Source: Sitta carolinensis (taxonomy: Eukaryota; Chordata; Aves; Passeriformes; Sittidae). Taken from it: a stretch of DNA of 64,000 nucleotides. The stretch lies in contig CM063289.1 in NCBI GenBank assembly GCA_032173965.1, positions 30,236,690 through 30,300,689 on the forward strand. The letters are read 5' to 3'. The stretch's first letter is position 1. The number at the start of each line of letters is the position of its first letter. The notes under the pieces are model-generated. The model was not told the origin of the DNA and ran no database searches. It was given only the letters and a program-made list of their open reading frames with translations. Below are positions 10,590 to 22,600 of the stretch, one piece after another. Made by a program: the position numbers and the translations under genes.

Positions 10590-11975
10590 CCGCCGTGGGC
10601 TCGGCTCTGCCCTCACGGCCCCTTCCCGGCCGTGGTGTCATGGCTCTGCCCTCACAGCCCCTTCACATCCATGGGGTCCCGGCTCTGCCCTCACGGCCCT
10701 TCCCGGCCGTGGGGTCCCGGCTCTGCCCTCACGGCCCCTTCCCGGCCGTGGTGTCATGGCTCTGCCCTCACAGCCCCTTCCCGGCCATGGGGTCCCGGCT
10801 CTGCCCTCACGGCCCCTTCCCGGCCGTGGTGTCATGGCTCTGCCCTCACGGCCCTTCCCGGCCGTGGTGTCATGGCTCTGCCCTCACGGCCCTTCCCGGC
10901 CGTGGTGTCATGGCTCTGCCCTCACGGCCCTTCCCGGCCATGGGGTCCCGGCTCTGCCCTCACGGCCCCTTCCTGGCCGTGGTGTCATGGCTCTGCCCTC
11001 ACGGCCATTCCCGGTCGTGGGCTGGGCTCTGCCCTCACGGCCCTTCCCGGCCATGGGGTCCCGGCTCTGCCCTCATGGCCCTTCCCGGCCATGGTGTTCC
11101 ACATTGGGCTGGGCTCTGCCCTCACAGTCCTTTTCCGCCCATGGTGTCACGGCTCTACCCTCACGGCCCTTCTCACTCATGGAGACCCATCCCAGTCCCG
11201 GCTCTGCCCTCACGGCCCCTTCACACCCATGGGGTCCCGGCTCTGCCCTCACGGCCCCTTCCCGGCTGTGGGGTCCTGCCCCGGGCTCGGTTCTGCCCTC
11301 ACGGCCCCTTCCCAGCCATGGTGTTCCACATTGGGCTGGGCTCTGCCCTCATGGCCCCTTCCCACCCTTGGGGTCCCATCCCAGTCCCAGCTCTGCCCTC
11401 ATGGCCCTTCCCGCTCATGGTGTCATGGCTCTGCCCTCACGGCCCCTTCCTGGCCATGGGTTCCTGCACCAGGCTCAGCTCTGCCCTCATGGCCCTTCCC
11501 ACCCTTGGGGTCCCAGCTCTGCCCTCACGACCCTTCCCGCTAATGGAGACCCATCCCAATCCCAGCTCTGCCCTCACAGCCCTTCCTGCCCATGGGGTCC
11601 CGTCCAGGTCCCGGCTCTGCCCTCACGGCCCCTTCCCACCCTTGGGGTCCCATCCCAGTCCCAGCTCTGCCCTCATGGCCCCTTCCCACTCTTGGTGTCC
11701 TGGCTCTGCCCTCACAGCCCTTCCCACCCTTGGGGTCCCATCCCAGTCCCGGCTCTTCCCTCACAGCCCTTCCCACCCTTGGGGTCCCATCCCAGTCCTG
11801 GCTCTTCCCTCACAGCCCTTCCCACCCTTGGGGTCCCATCCCAGTCCCGGCTCTTCCCTCACAGCCATTCCCACCCTTGGGGTCCCATCCCAGTCCTGGC
11901 TCTGCCCTCACAGCCCTTCCCACCCTTGGGGTCCCATCCAGGTCCCAGCTCTGCCCTCACAACCCTTCCCACCCC
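10590..11975. repeat. GC-rich minisatellite upstream of DIRAS3, about 32 units
   Basis: About 32 units of 35-51 bp built around 'ggctctgccctcacggcccc' and 'ttcccggccgtgg', with variants such as 'cccacccttggggtcccatc'. Left-hand units are more uniform and CpG-rich; right-hand units are longer and more diverged. Several plus-strand frames stay open for 303-523 codons through the array. The products are low-complexity and frame-independent, so these are not genes. Confidence 0.93.
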
Positions 11976-14309
11976 TTCCTTCCCTCGCATTCCCGCCCAG
12001 GCACCGCTGGCCCTCACGCCCCAAAATGTCCATCGGCCTCTGAGGGGATCGGTCCTAAATTAACGCATTTTTATGAAGTGTTTCTGTTTGTGGGTCATCT
12101 ACAGGTTGGTCACGTTGCAAAATGTGGAATAAGTAAAATTTCCTTACGAAAGGATGTTCTTTGATGTTTGATCTTCGTGTGCTTTCAAGCCTACTCGACA
12201 AGAGGTGATATTGAATCTGCGAAACAGCAGCCAACAAGCTCCAAGTGATGCCCACGTTTTAAAAAAACCCAAACGAATTGTTGGTAGAATTGTTAAGGTT
12301 AGGGCTGGGCATGTTTCTGTGCACTCAGACCTGGGGGAGTTTAACAAGGCTTGGGAAGAAGGATGAGCCATTGATAGTGGGTACAGGGAATGCGGGATTT
12401 ATGGACCACAAGGACATCTGGCAGAACTCCCAAGATGAGGAAGATATTCATAAAAACAACTCAGTAACTCTGCTGAAATCAGCACTTGTGGAGGAACGCT
12501 TCCCAGTCCTTCCCCAAGCTCATTCTTCCCAAACCATTTGTGGTTTTCCGGGTTATCATTCCTTATTTCTCTGATCCTTGTTGCATTCCTAGCTCTGTGG
12601 TATTCTCCTGTTTTAAACCCACATCTATCAGCCTTGTAATGCTCCTATCCCAGACCAACAAAAAGTATCTTTTTAGCTCTATTTCATACTGCTGCGGAGT
12701 CTTTTTGTCTAACACAAAAAATCCAGAGGAATTTCAATGTTGATATGAGGCCAAAATCCCTGGCATAGAACTCAGACCAAATCCACCCCCATGCAAGGAG
12801 AGCTAAACCCGAGACCTTAAAAAAGAAATGAACTCTCTAAACCAGTAAGGTGCCCGTTTGTGCTGAGATGCTTTGAAAGAACCTGTCTGAATTAATACTG
12901 AAAATAGGGGAGTAAAGCAGAACTGTGAAAATCCACTAATAAACATTAGTGGGGTCAGGGATCACTCCTCACCTTCCTTTTGCTGAAAAAAAATTCTTGT
13001 TCCTCCTACATCTGCTTTTAGGGTTCCTGTCTGTCCAGGCAGGATGACTTGCCTGTGGCAAGGCTCATAACCTACGAGCCAATTTGCCTGAATCCCGTCA
13101 TTTTGGGGGATTTTTGGAGCAGATTTACAAACCGTCGTTTCTGGTGTTTATGGGGTATTTCTAAACCACCATTCCTGGTGTTTACGAGGTATTTATTAGC
13201 CACAATGAAACGCTGGCTAGGGATGAGTAGCTAACTCGCTCGCTGTGCTAGCCACTTTTGCTCAGTTATCCCATTTTCAGATATTTTCCAGGCTTTCCAA
13301 TGGTTCTTTCTAAGAGGTGTTTTATTTAAACCTCCAGCTCTAAAGCCTGAAGCTGGGATTGATTTCTTGTTAGAGGCTCTGACAAGGGAAGAACTCGAAG
13401 TGTGGTGTCAGGTGCTAAGTGGGAAGCAGACCCGTGACACGTCCATGTGCCCACCACGGATCAAAACCTTCCAAATATAAATCTGTTGCTGCTCGTGGCT
13501 TTTTTTTTTTTTTTTTTTTTACCCCCAAAATCGCACTGACGCTGTCCCATCGTCGGGAGCAGGTGACTGTCCCTAGAACCAGAACGGGAGCTCATTTACA
13601 GCTCCATCTCCTGCCGTTCCGTCCCCAGCAGTGAATCCTTTACCGGCATCCTAAGGAGATCCCCGAACACAGCTTGCGGGGTTTGGGGTGGCAGAGGGGA
13701 CGCGTTTCAGTGTCCCACAGGGCACGAATTGTTTGGATGCTGCTGGAAGCGGGTTTGAAGAGGACGAGGAAGAAACCCCGGCAGCTGCCTCTCCCCGTCC
13801 AGCGCGGACAGTCTCGGGTGGTTTTTCCCGTCCCTGCCTGTTCTCCTGGTGTCCCTGCGCAGCCACAGGGACACACCAAGCTCCAGGGACAGCCCGGACC
13901 TTGCAGCACCTGGCGGTTCCTCCGGCCGCCCGAACTGGCCGCATTTGGCTGCGGCAGGCTGGCCGGTGTGCGCTCAGCCCAGCCGGAGCGGGCTCCGGGG
14001 CAGCAGATGGCAGCAGAGCCCTGCCGGGCAGGATGCGCCCGGGAAAGGAGGGGCTGGCGGCTCCGCAGGCACTGAAATCTCATTGATTCGCTCTTTTGGC
14101 ACTCAGTAGAAGCCAAAGAGCTGCGCTGTGACCTGGCTGGGTCAGCACAGGCTGCAGCGGGAACGGAGCCACGGGCTCTGCCTGAAGCTCGCACCCGGCG
14201 CCTCTCCCAGGGGCTGTTTGATCAGGGCAGCCCCTCCTGCAAGGCTCTTGATTCTAACTTCGTCTGTTTTCATCACATTCTCCACTATTCCCGAGGTACA
14301 AGTGGAAGA
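11976..14309. other. Intergenic spacer between DIRAS3 and the WLS 3' end
   Basis: Holds AT-rich unique DNA (12.05-13.4 kb), a T20 tract at about 13500-13520, and a CpG-containing GC-rich block at about 13640-14240 with overlapping open frames on both strands but no recognisable protein. The GC-rich block could be a small CpG island or an enhancer; there is no further evidence. Confidence 0.45.
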
Positions 14310-14585
14310 ACTGTGGCATTATTCAGGTTGGCAAAGCCCTCACAGACCATTGAGTCCAGCCATTCCCCCAGCACTGCTAAGGCCAACGCTGTCCCTTTTC
14401 CTCAAGTGCCTCATCCTAAACCACTCCAGGGATGGGGACCCCACCCCTGCCCTGGGCAGCTGTGCCAGGGCTGGACAACTCTTTCCCATGAAAAAATTTT
14501 CCCAAATATCCAATCCAAACCTGGCACAACCTGAGGCTGTTTCCTGTTGTCCTGTCACTTGTTCCCTGGGAGAAGAGACCAACAG
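14310..14585 (-). mobile_element. CR1 LINE 3' region, antisense
   Basis: Reverse CR1: 'ttggcaaagccctcacagac', 'ttcctcaagtgcctcatcc', 'actccagggatggggacccc', 'tttcccaaatatccaatcc', 'tgttccctgggagaagagac'. It lies just beyond the predicted WLS poly(A) site. Confidence 0.88.
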
Positions 14586-14649
14586 TTTTTAAAAAACCCT
14601 AATGGCTTCCACTGCCAGGGGAGATTGGAGATGAGGAGAAATTCCAACG

Positions 14650-16588
14650 ACAAAGCCACAATATTGTATATTTTATTTAAATTAACAAAACTACATGTTT
14701 CCAGGTTGCTTAAAGCATTCTGTAAAAACCGAACTCAACCTAAACAAACAAACAAACAAAAAAAGGATATATTTTAATAAGACCCAGGGACTATTTCCAA
14801 GACATATGAGTAGGGCTGAGGAATGAAGAAATAAAAAACCCACACACGCACGCACACGTACACGCGCCCCGTAAACAAATTGTTAGTGTTTGACACAAAA
14901 TTTGGTTTGAAAGCTGCAGCTCCCCGTTTATGGGGAGCCTTTACAAAACGCAATGCTATAGTCTAAGCTGGAAAAGAACCCACGGACACAGCTATGGGAA
15001 CAACATAAATATCACGTAAGAACCCCAGGGAAAAGGGATGGTAAAGTTGCAAAGTCGAGTGTTCAGCTGGGAACGTTCTGGGGTTACAGGGATGTGCGTT
15101 GATTTAATTCACTTGGTAATGGAGTAGGAACACTGCTTGGACCTGCTTTGCCTCCAGGGGCAGGGGAGGGCGACCACAGCAAACAGAATCGCTTTAAGAA
15201 AATCCAATGGGAGCTCCAATTAAAACACAGGGAGCAGGGAGGTCTGCCCGGTGTGGCCCGTCCTGACTGGAGGAGCCCCATGTGATGGTGCACAACTCGG
15301 GGTGCCCAGCAATCAAACCCATGCCAGGTGATCGTGCAGTGCCACCCTCACCTTTTTCATAGTGCTGAGCTTTAACAAATGCATGAGGGTAAATGAATAA
15401 ATTCTGGGGTGGGAATGGTTACGGTACCTGGAATCGTGATGGCACCTGGGCTGACAGGAATGAGTTTTCCCTCTCTGCCTCCTCTCCAACCCTTCAGCAA
15501 CACACAGCAGCAGCAGATTCTTATCTTGTAGGGCCAGAACGGGGTGAGTTCTATGTTACCAGCAGTTAACACGGACATTTACTCCTGCCAGTCCTGAGGC
15601 TCTCTGGACGCTCCAGGTGTGCCCTGAGCAGCGCAGACCCTTCCCCACCAGTCACCTCTCTGAACTGGGCCCAGCAGGGCTCAGCTCAAGCCTCCTCCCG
15701 GATCAGCTCCCACTCCCCTGTCTTTGCCAGAGGCCTCCAGCACGGGGCTGAGCACACCCTGTGCCTGCTCTGGGGAAGCAAAGATCCACAGCAGTGCGTG
15801 ACCAGCAGATTCTTTCAAGTCCCATAATCCCTGGAAGAATCCAGCTCTGCTCCAGCCCGGCAGTGCAGGGAGCAAGACCGCCCAGCTCCCAGGGATGTCA
15901 CAAAAGGGGGAGGTGGAGGAAGCCACAAAAGCCAAAGGGACTGAGAACAGGGAGGAGCTGGCTGTGGGATCAGCCAGCTGGGAGCTTGGGTCAGGAGCGC
16001 TCTGTTCTCCAGCAACTCAGCTCAGCGTCCAGGCTGGACATGCCCTGCGTTCAGCAAACAGCTGTCAAACCTGCTGAGGAAGCAGTCGCTGCTCCTACTA
16101 AAGCCTTGCTAGCAGCCCGCTCCTCTCCCAGCTGTGCTTCACCCAGCGACAGAGGGCGGCGGCAGGGCTGCACCAAAGACTCAGTCGAGGGTCAGGACAG
16201 ACACACACTGGTGGAATTCAATGTTTTTCCAACAAGGCTCCCTCCCGCCGGCTGCACACAGGAGCAAACCCAGAGTACTGAGCTCCCTGCAGCACACCCG
16301 ACAAAATCAAACCAGCCCCACGGCAGCTCTGCCCCGACCCCACATCCAACCCGCGACTTTGCAACCTCAGTGCCTTTCCAGCAGGGTTTTACGTGCCCGA
16401 GTGTAACACAATATACACAGCCCTCCCCCCAGGAATAACTACACCATAGTAAAGAGTTACAAATGCTCTGCTGGCTGTCGCTGCTCTGTGGGGTGCTCGA
16501 GGAGCGGCCGGAGAGGGCTCCGGCCAGAGGGACTCGTGCGTCCTGCTGCTCCCCGCCCCAGGCTGCTCCCTGCTGAGGCACCTGCGGG
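14650..16588 (-). other. WLS: WLS 3' UTR (inferred)
   Basis: Sequence between the WLS stop codon and the predicted poly(A) site. It contains a CA-rich stretch near 14840-14870 and no intact second gene. Overlapping open frames near 15760-16440 (plus strand) and 16190-16580 (minus strand) have no recognisable family. Confidence 0.45.
14672..14677 (-). terminator. WLS: WLS poly(A) signal
   Basis: AATAAA on the minus strand, about 1.9 kb beyond the WLS stop, in an AT-rich setting ('attgtatattttatttaaat' on the plus strand). It is the most plausible canonical hexamer downstream of the stop and implies a 3' UTR of about 14650-16588. Confidence 0.5.
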
Positions 16589-16699
16589 TCACTCCTGAGC
16601 TTCCTTCCGAGCCAGCTTGTACACCTCGGTGGGCCCGTCCACGTGGGTGATGGTGGTGGTGAGCTGCAGCTCCTCCCCGCTGTTCACACCCCAGGTCAC
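16589..16699 (-). CDS. WLS: WLS exon 12 (terminal), with a one-base gain
   Basis: After GDLG, an extra base near 16688 shifts the frame. Without it the tail reads [19 protein letters not shown] then [13 protein letters not shown] and TGA at 16589-16591. The C-terminal KEAQE matches the ER-retrieval tail of vertebrate WLS. The acceptor is TTTGTTTCTCAG. Confidence 0.88.
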   Translation of the reverse strand: MTWGVNSGEELQLTTTITHVDGPTEVYKLARKEAQE

Positions 16700-19600
16700 C
16701 TGAGAAACAAAGGGCTCCCATCAGGGCGCTCTCACGAGAAAATAGGGAGCTACTCCAAAGGAAAAGATCCAGTTTAACCCCTCCGGCATTTCGGCTGACT
16801 GAACCACGGACCAGTGACTTCCCTAAAAATTATTTTACTTGCAGTTATTTAAATAGAAGCACAAGAAACACATTGAGGGGCCAGAGCGTGTCTAGAGAAG
16901 GGAATGGAGCTGGAGAAGGGGCTGGAGCACCAGGAGTGGCTGAGGCAGCTGGGAAGGGGCTCAGCCTGGAGAAAAGGAAGCTCAGGTGGGACCCCGTGGC
17001 TCTGCACAGCTCCCTGACAGGAGGGTCTGTTTTCTCCACTCCTGGAGAAAAGGAGGCTCAGGTGGGACCCCGTGGCTCTGCACAGCTCCCTGACAGGAGG
17101 GTCTGTTTTTCTCCACTCTCCTGGGCGAAAAGGAGCGCTCCTCGAAAAGAGGTCAGGTGGACCCCGTGGCTCTGCACAGCTCCCTGACAGGAGGGTCTGT
17201 TTTCTCACTCCTGGAGAAAAGGAGGCTCAGGTGGGACCCCGTGGCTCTGCACAGCTCCCTGACAGGAGGGTCTGTTTTCTCTACTCCTGAGAGAAAGAGG
17301 CTCAGTGGGGCCCCGGCTCATGGGGGGCACCCCGTGGCCTCTGCACAGCTCCCTGACAGGAGGGTCTGTTTTCTCCACTCCTCACCCCTCTGTCTGAGCT
17401 CTGCAGTTCCATCTGGGCAATGTGAAAAAGCACAAAAACCACCCCGAAGGCTCCAGCCAGCCTTGGCTAAAAGTCAAACCTTCTAACCCAGCCATTAATT
17501 TGAATGCCTGCTTGGGAACCCAAACCATCATTTGCAAAACCCTTCAAGGCTCTGAGTGTGTTACTGTGACGTAGATAGAAACACACAGTAACACACAACA
17601 GGGTTCAGGTAGAGAAGAAGAAAGGAAGTCTCTTGTTTTTCGTTGACCTCGTATCTCTCAGTTTCTGGACAGTGAGCAGAGATTGGACAGAGACGTTTCC
17701 ATCTCCACTGGTCACTTGAGAAGTCCATCAGGTGATTTCTTTTCACAAAGGAATGCAAGCATGATCCTTGTTTATCTCACAATTCATGAGAACTGACTCC
17801 ATCGTACCCAAACAAATCAGAAGGCTGATTTTCAGGACAACAGAGCGTGCACTTGGGCACAGAAGAAGGCACAGAAGGCATCCCCTAATCCCCTACAGCC
17901 TCTGAGAGCCCTCAGGCCATCTGGGGACACTCACCATTGGACTGGTCTTCGCCGTAGTTCTTGTGGGAGGGCGCGTACAGGAACATGAGGGCGAAACACG
18001 TAGAGGTTCCACATCCCGTAGATGCCCGTGAAGAAGGCACTGTTCACCTGGATGGTGATGTCCCCCCACTTCCAGTGGCCTTCTGTCACCTGGCCAGAGA
18101 AAACAGACACGGACAGGCCATCAGGAAGAGGAAATTCTGTAAAGACACGGCCTGGGAGTAAATCAGTGAGAACAGCATCGATTCAACAGGACGGAGGAAA
18201 TGGAGTGTAACAGGTTCAGTGAGGCAGAAGCCAGGCTGGGATTCTCCTCTTCGACTCAGTCTGCAGGGAAAAAGTGCTCCTGACAAAATGATTCCCTCAG
18301 GACTTCTTCAGCTCTGATGTCTCATTTATTGTGACTGAGCCGCTGCGCTCTGCGATACCCCAGCCACAAGCGAGTGCTCAGCACAGACTGGCACACAAAG
18401 GGCACTACCTGGGGACTCCACTGACATCCTGAAACAGCCCACTGCTAAAAATAGACCTTTTACAGCAGGAAAAGCAGCGTGAATAATGGGGGAATTGATG
18501 TGCTGAGCAGGGCTGGCTGAGCAGGGCCGGGCTGACAGCACCAACCTGCCACACGCTGAGGGCTGTCAGCATCCATGAAAATGTCATCAATATTAATGTT
18601 TCTTGAAGATAGACAGACTGCTCAGGCTGCAACAGTGCTTTCTGTTACAGAACAACATAAAGGCCAAGAAGAACACTAAAGCAGCTTAAAAAGAGAGCCA
18701 TGAGATGCTCCAGGGCTGGAGCTCCTCTGGAGCCAGGCTGGGAGGGATGGGGGTGTTCACCTGGAGAAGTGAAAGATCCAGGCAGAGCTCAGCGTCCCTT
18801 CCAGGGCCTAAGGGGGCTCCAGGAGAGCTGAAGAGGGACTTGGGATGACACCATGGAGTGACAGGACACAGGGAATGGCTTCCCACTGCCAGAGGGCAGG
18901 GATGGATGGGATACTGGGCAGGAATTCCTGGCTGGGAGGTGGGCAGGCCCTGGCACAGGGTGCCCAGAGCAGCTGGGGCTGCTCCTGGATCCCTGGCAGT
19001 GCCCCAGGCCAGGCTGGATGGGACTTGGAGCATCCTGGGATAGTGGGAGGTGCCCCTGCCCATGAGATTGACTTTAAGGTCCCTTCCAGCCCAGGCCAGT
19101 CTGTGACTCCATGACTCAAGCAGAGATAAAATCTCACTCATCCAGAGCTCAGGACAGACAGGTACAGCTACTGCTGGGCACAGCAGGGCTGCAGAGTCAG
19201 CCCAGGGAAGGCAGGCTGCTGTCACATCTCCGTGGGCACACAGAGCCACTGAGTGTGCCAGTGTGGACAGAACATTTTCCTCTAAAGTGACTAAAACCTG
19301 TTGACCAATTTCTGCACAGCACAGCCCCAACACTCCCTGGCAGCCAAGGGCCTTGGTGCCTGTCCCCCCTCAGCAACTGCATGGCAGAGCTTCCAATGAA
19401 GGAAAACAACTTCTTCAAAAGCAGCCTGGTATCCAAGGTGCTCAGAACAGGCCAGTGCTGTCTGAGCAGCGTGGGGAGCAGCAGCTGATGCTCTCCTGGG
19501 AAACCCAGAGCCTTCCCTCACCTGGCTCACGATGAAGAAGATGACAGTCATGGCTGCACAGGCCAGGGTGATGAGCATCAGGAACTTGAACCTAAAAATC

Positions 19601-22600
19601 AGCCCCTGTTTAGAGAGAAATGTCACCGGTCACATTAAGAGAATCCACAAAACCCATTTTTGGGTTTAGGATAGACAAGACACGAGGATAAAAAATAAAA
19701 AAAAAAATAAAATAAAACAAGGGTCCAACCCACGAAACCCCAAAGCAAAACAACCTCCACCCACTCCTGTGCCGTGCTCAGCACAGCCCAGATCCTCTGC
19801 TCCCCACACGTCTGCACTCCTGCTGGAGGCTCCACGTCTGGGCAGCGCTGCCTCCCCGTGACATTTGCTCGGTGGCTGATTGAGCAGCAGTTAATTAAGT
19901 GGAAGAGGTCGGTGTGAGCCAGGCTGCAGGGGGACAGCTCACAGCCCTCTCAAACAAACACGTGGTGGGTCGGTGTCTCAGCACACTCATCCTCTCCCCG
20001 GCTGGGAGGGAGCTGCAACGATTCCAGCGTCTGGAAAAGCTGGCTGGTTATCATAGAATGGGGGTTGTGAGAGGAGCTCCTTGGCTGGCATTCCCACTGC
20101 CCACCAGCCCTGCTTTCACTGGTTTTATATTTTAACTTACAAATTCTTTTGGTTTTGAGTGAGTGCGTGGGGGGTTTTTTAACCTGGTTCTGGAATTTAG
20201 GTGGAAATGTCAGCGTCTGCGTAATTACCCTGCCACACCACGACAACAAAGGGTTATTAATTTAACTCTTCCACACCAGAGCCCTGCTCCCCAGGTGTTT
20301 GGATGTGCAGTGTGGCAGCAGCAGCTCTGCACCACAAGCTGAACCCCTGGGCCTCCTGCTAGAGGGAAAAACTCCTCCAGTTTTTCTGCTTCAGTACCCG
20401 CTTCAAATTCTTTCATGTCCAGTTTTCTAATTTTTTTTATGTGCATTCCTAATGGGTGATAGCGACTTGTTCAAATTTAACTCTGGGGATAAATATTTGC
20501 ACCCCTGTAGAAGCAGGTTAAGCACTGAGAGTGAGCTCCTCTGGTTTGGCAGCAGGCAAGTCAGGTAGGACAGAAAAACATACAAAATTATGGGCTAAAA
20601 ATGAGGATAATGGGGGAGATGTGTTGTACTCCAGCAATTTCATAAGTGACAATCCCAAAACCCCAAATGAAAAACCAGAAGGTCTTAGCAAGACCTCCCA
20701 TTAAACACAAAAATTGATATTAGAGGAGGAGAAATGGAAGTATGAGGAGATTATGGATAAAAGGCACCTCAGGACAGACTCTGAGGTCCAAAATGTCTTT
20801 CAAAACCAAGGGCTCTGTGCCCCAGGGAGGACCCTTACCTCGTAGTGAAGGCGGCGAGCCTTGCTCATGGCAGGGAGGCTTGACTGCTTCCCACTGATGT
20901 TTCTGAACACTTGGAAGACCATGAAACACAGGAAGAGAAAATAAGAGGCACAGGCAGATCCCTGCCACTATGATAAAGGCCATCTGTGCAGAGGAAGTTA
21001 AGGCAAAATGGCCACAAACTAACAAGAAAATCCTAGAAAACTTTATCCAGGTGCTTCCCACAGTGATGTCCTGCAGTGCCTGAGCCATGTCCTGTCCCCC
21101 AAAAGCAGGGAGCTTGCCCACACCTCCCTCCTGGCAGGAGGGAGCTCCCCCCTCTCCCACAGGCCAGGGGAAGGATACAGCCAGCTCGGTGCCCACCTCG
21201 GTGGTCCAGATGCTGTAGAAGGGGTTCTTGAGCTGCACTCCCCTGCAGAGAGGAGAGAAAACACCAACTGTCACAGGGCTCAGAGGGCCCCCTGTCCCTC
21301 TGCAGCCTGGGAATCACAGAACCAGGGAACATCCTGAGCTGCAAGGACCCACAGGGATCACTGATCCAACTCCTGTCCTGCACAGACACCCCAACAATCC
21401 CACTCTGTGGCTGATAGTGTTATCCCAGTGCTCCTGGAGCTCTGGCAGCCTCGGGGCTGTGCCCATTCCCTGGGGATCTGTTCAGTGCCCAACACCCTCT
21501 GGGGAAGAACCTTTTCCCAGGGTTCTGCAGGGGAAAAGCCAGCTGTGCTGCTTTCCCATGTGGATGAGGGGAAGGTGAGGTGGGAAGTGTTTCCACGGCC
21601 AGCACACTTCAGAGCCCCCTGAGCTCTGCTGGCTGTGGGAGATGGGGCTGTGCCCCCAGCCATGGGGTGGAACTGCTGGTCCCTGCTGCAGGAGGGGCCA
21701 GGACCCTCTGCTCTGGGGTGGCCAAGCCTGGGCAGTGCAGCTGCACCCACCTCTCACACATGTCAAAGATGAAGAGGCAGAAGGAGCCCACGGCGATGGG
21801 CCCAACCTGCTTCCAGTACCCCGAGAGCCGGTTCCGCTCGTTCTGGTCCTGGGCACCAGCACAGAAAGGAAAAGCACATCAGCCTGAAATCCCCTCAGCT
21901 GCTGCAAGTCCCCACAGCACCATTTCACCCACCAGCAAGGGAGCTGCCCCCTGGGCACCCCCTTGCCACGGGTGCTGCACCCACCATCATGTGCTCCCCG
22001 CAGAAGATGATCCAGAAGGAGAGCAGCATGGCGTAGAAGATGCCCTGTCGAATGTCTCCAAAGAGCAGCATCCAAGTCCAGTCAAATCCGATGGAAAACC
22101 ACTCCACAGGGATGTTAATGAAGGTCATGGAAATGCCCAGAGCAAAGATGACCCTGGAGAGGCACAAACACCATCTCTGTGCAGTGTGCAAGGGAAGGAC
22201 AGAGCCCCGAAAGCCAAGGCTGTGTGTGGAGAGCAGCAAAGGGAAATCCAGCACAGTTTGGGAAGTGTCACCTCCTGCCAGCAAACCCCCCTAGGACTGA
22301 GCTCCTCAGAGCAGCTCCTTTTTCTCCAGAGGTTTAACAGGAAAAAAAGGAGAAGCTGTGGAGGTCTCCAGCTCCCACTGTGCCTGGGTGGAGGGAGGGG
22401 ATGGAGAAGAGACAATTCCTATCTCCCAACCATGGGCTCTGCCTGGGAGCAGCGACCACCTCAGTGGGGTCCCCATGGCCACCACGGGCCCCTACTCACT
22501 TCTCCAGGAGGACAGGAGCCCGTGTCATCAGCGTGATCCTCCTCCAGTACCACACCATGATGATCAGGATGCTGGGTGTCAGGAAGGTCTTCATGGCAAA

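Noticed and set aside
10492..12063. 523-, 482- and 303-codon frames on the plus strand
   Set aside because: All lie in the same minisatellite in different frames, with low-complexity Ser/Pro/Gly/Leu/His/Trp content. They are produced by unit length and composition and show no domain.
13640..14194. 184-codon minus-strand frame in a GC-rich block
   Set aside because: Frames are also open on the other strand, as expected from GC-rich sequence lacking stop codons; no family match.
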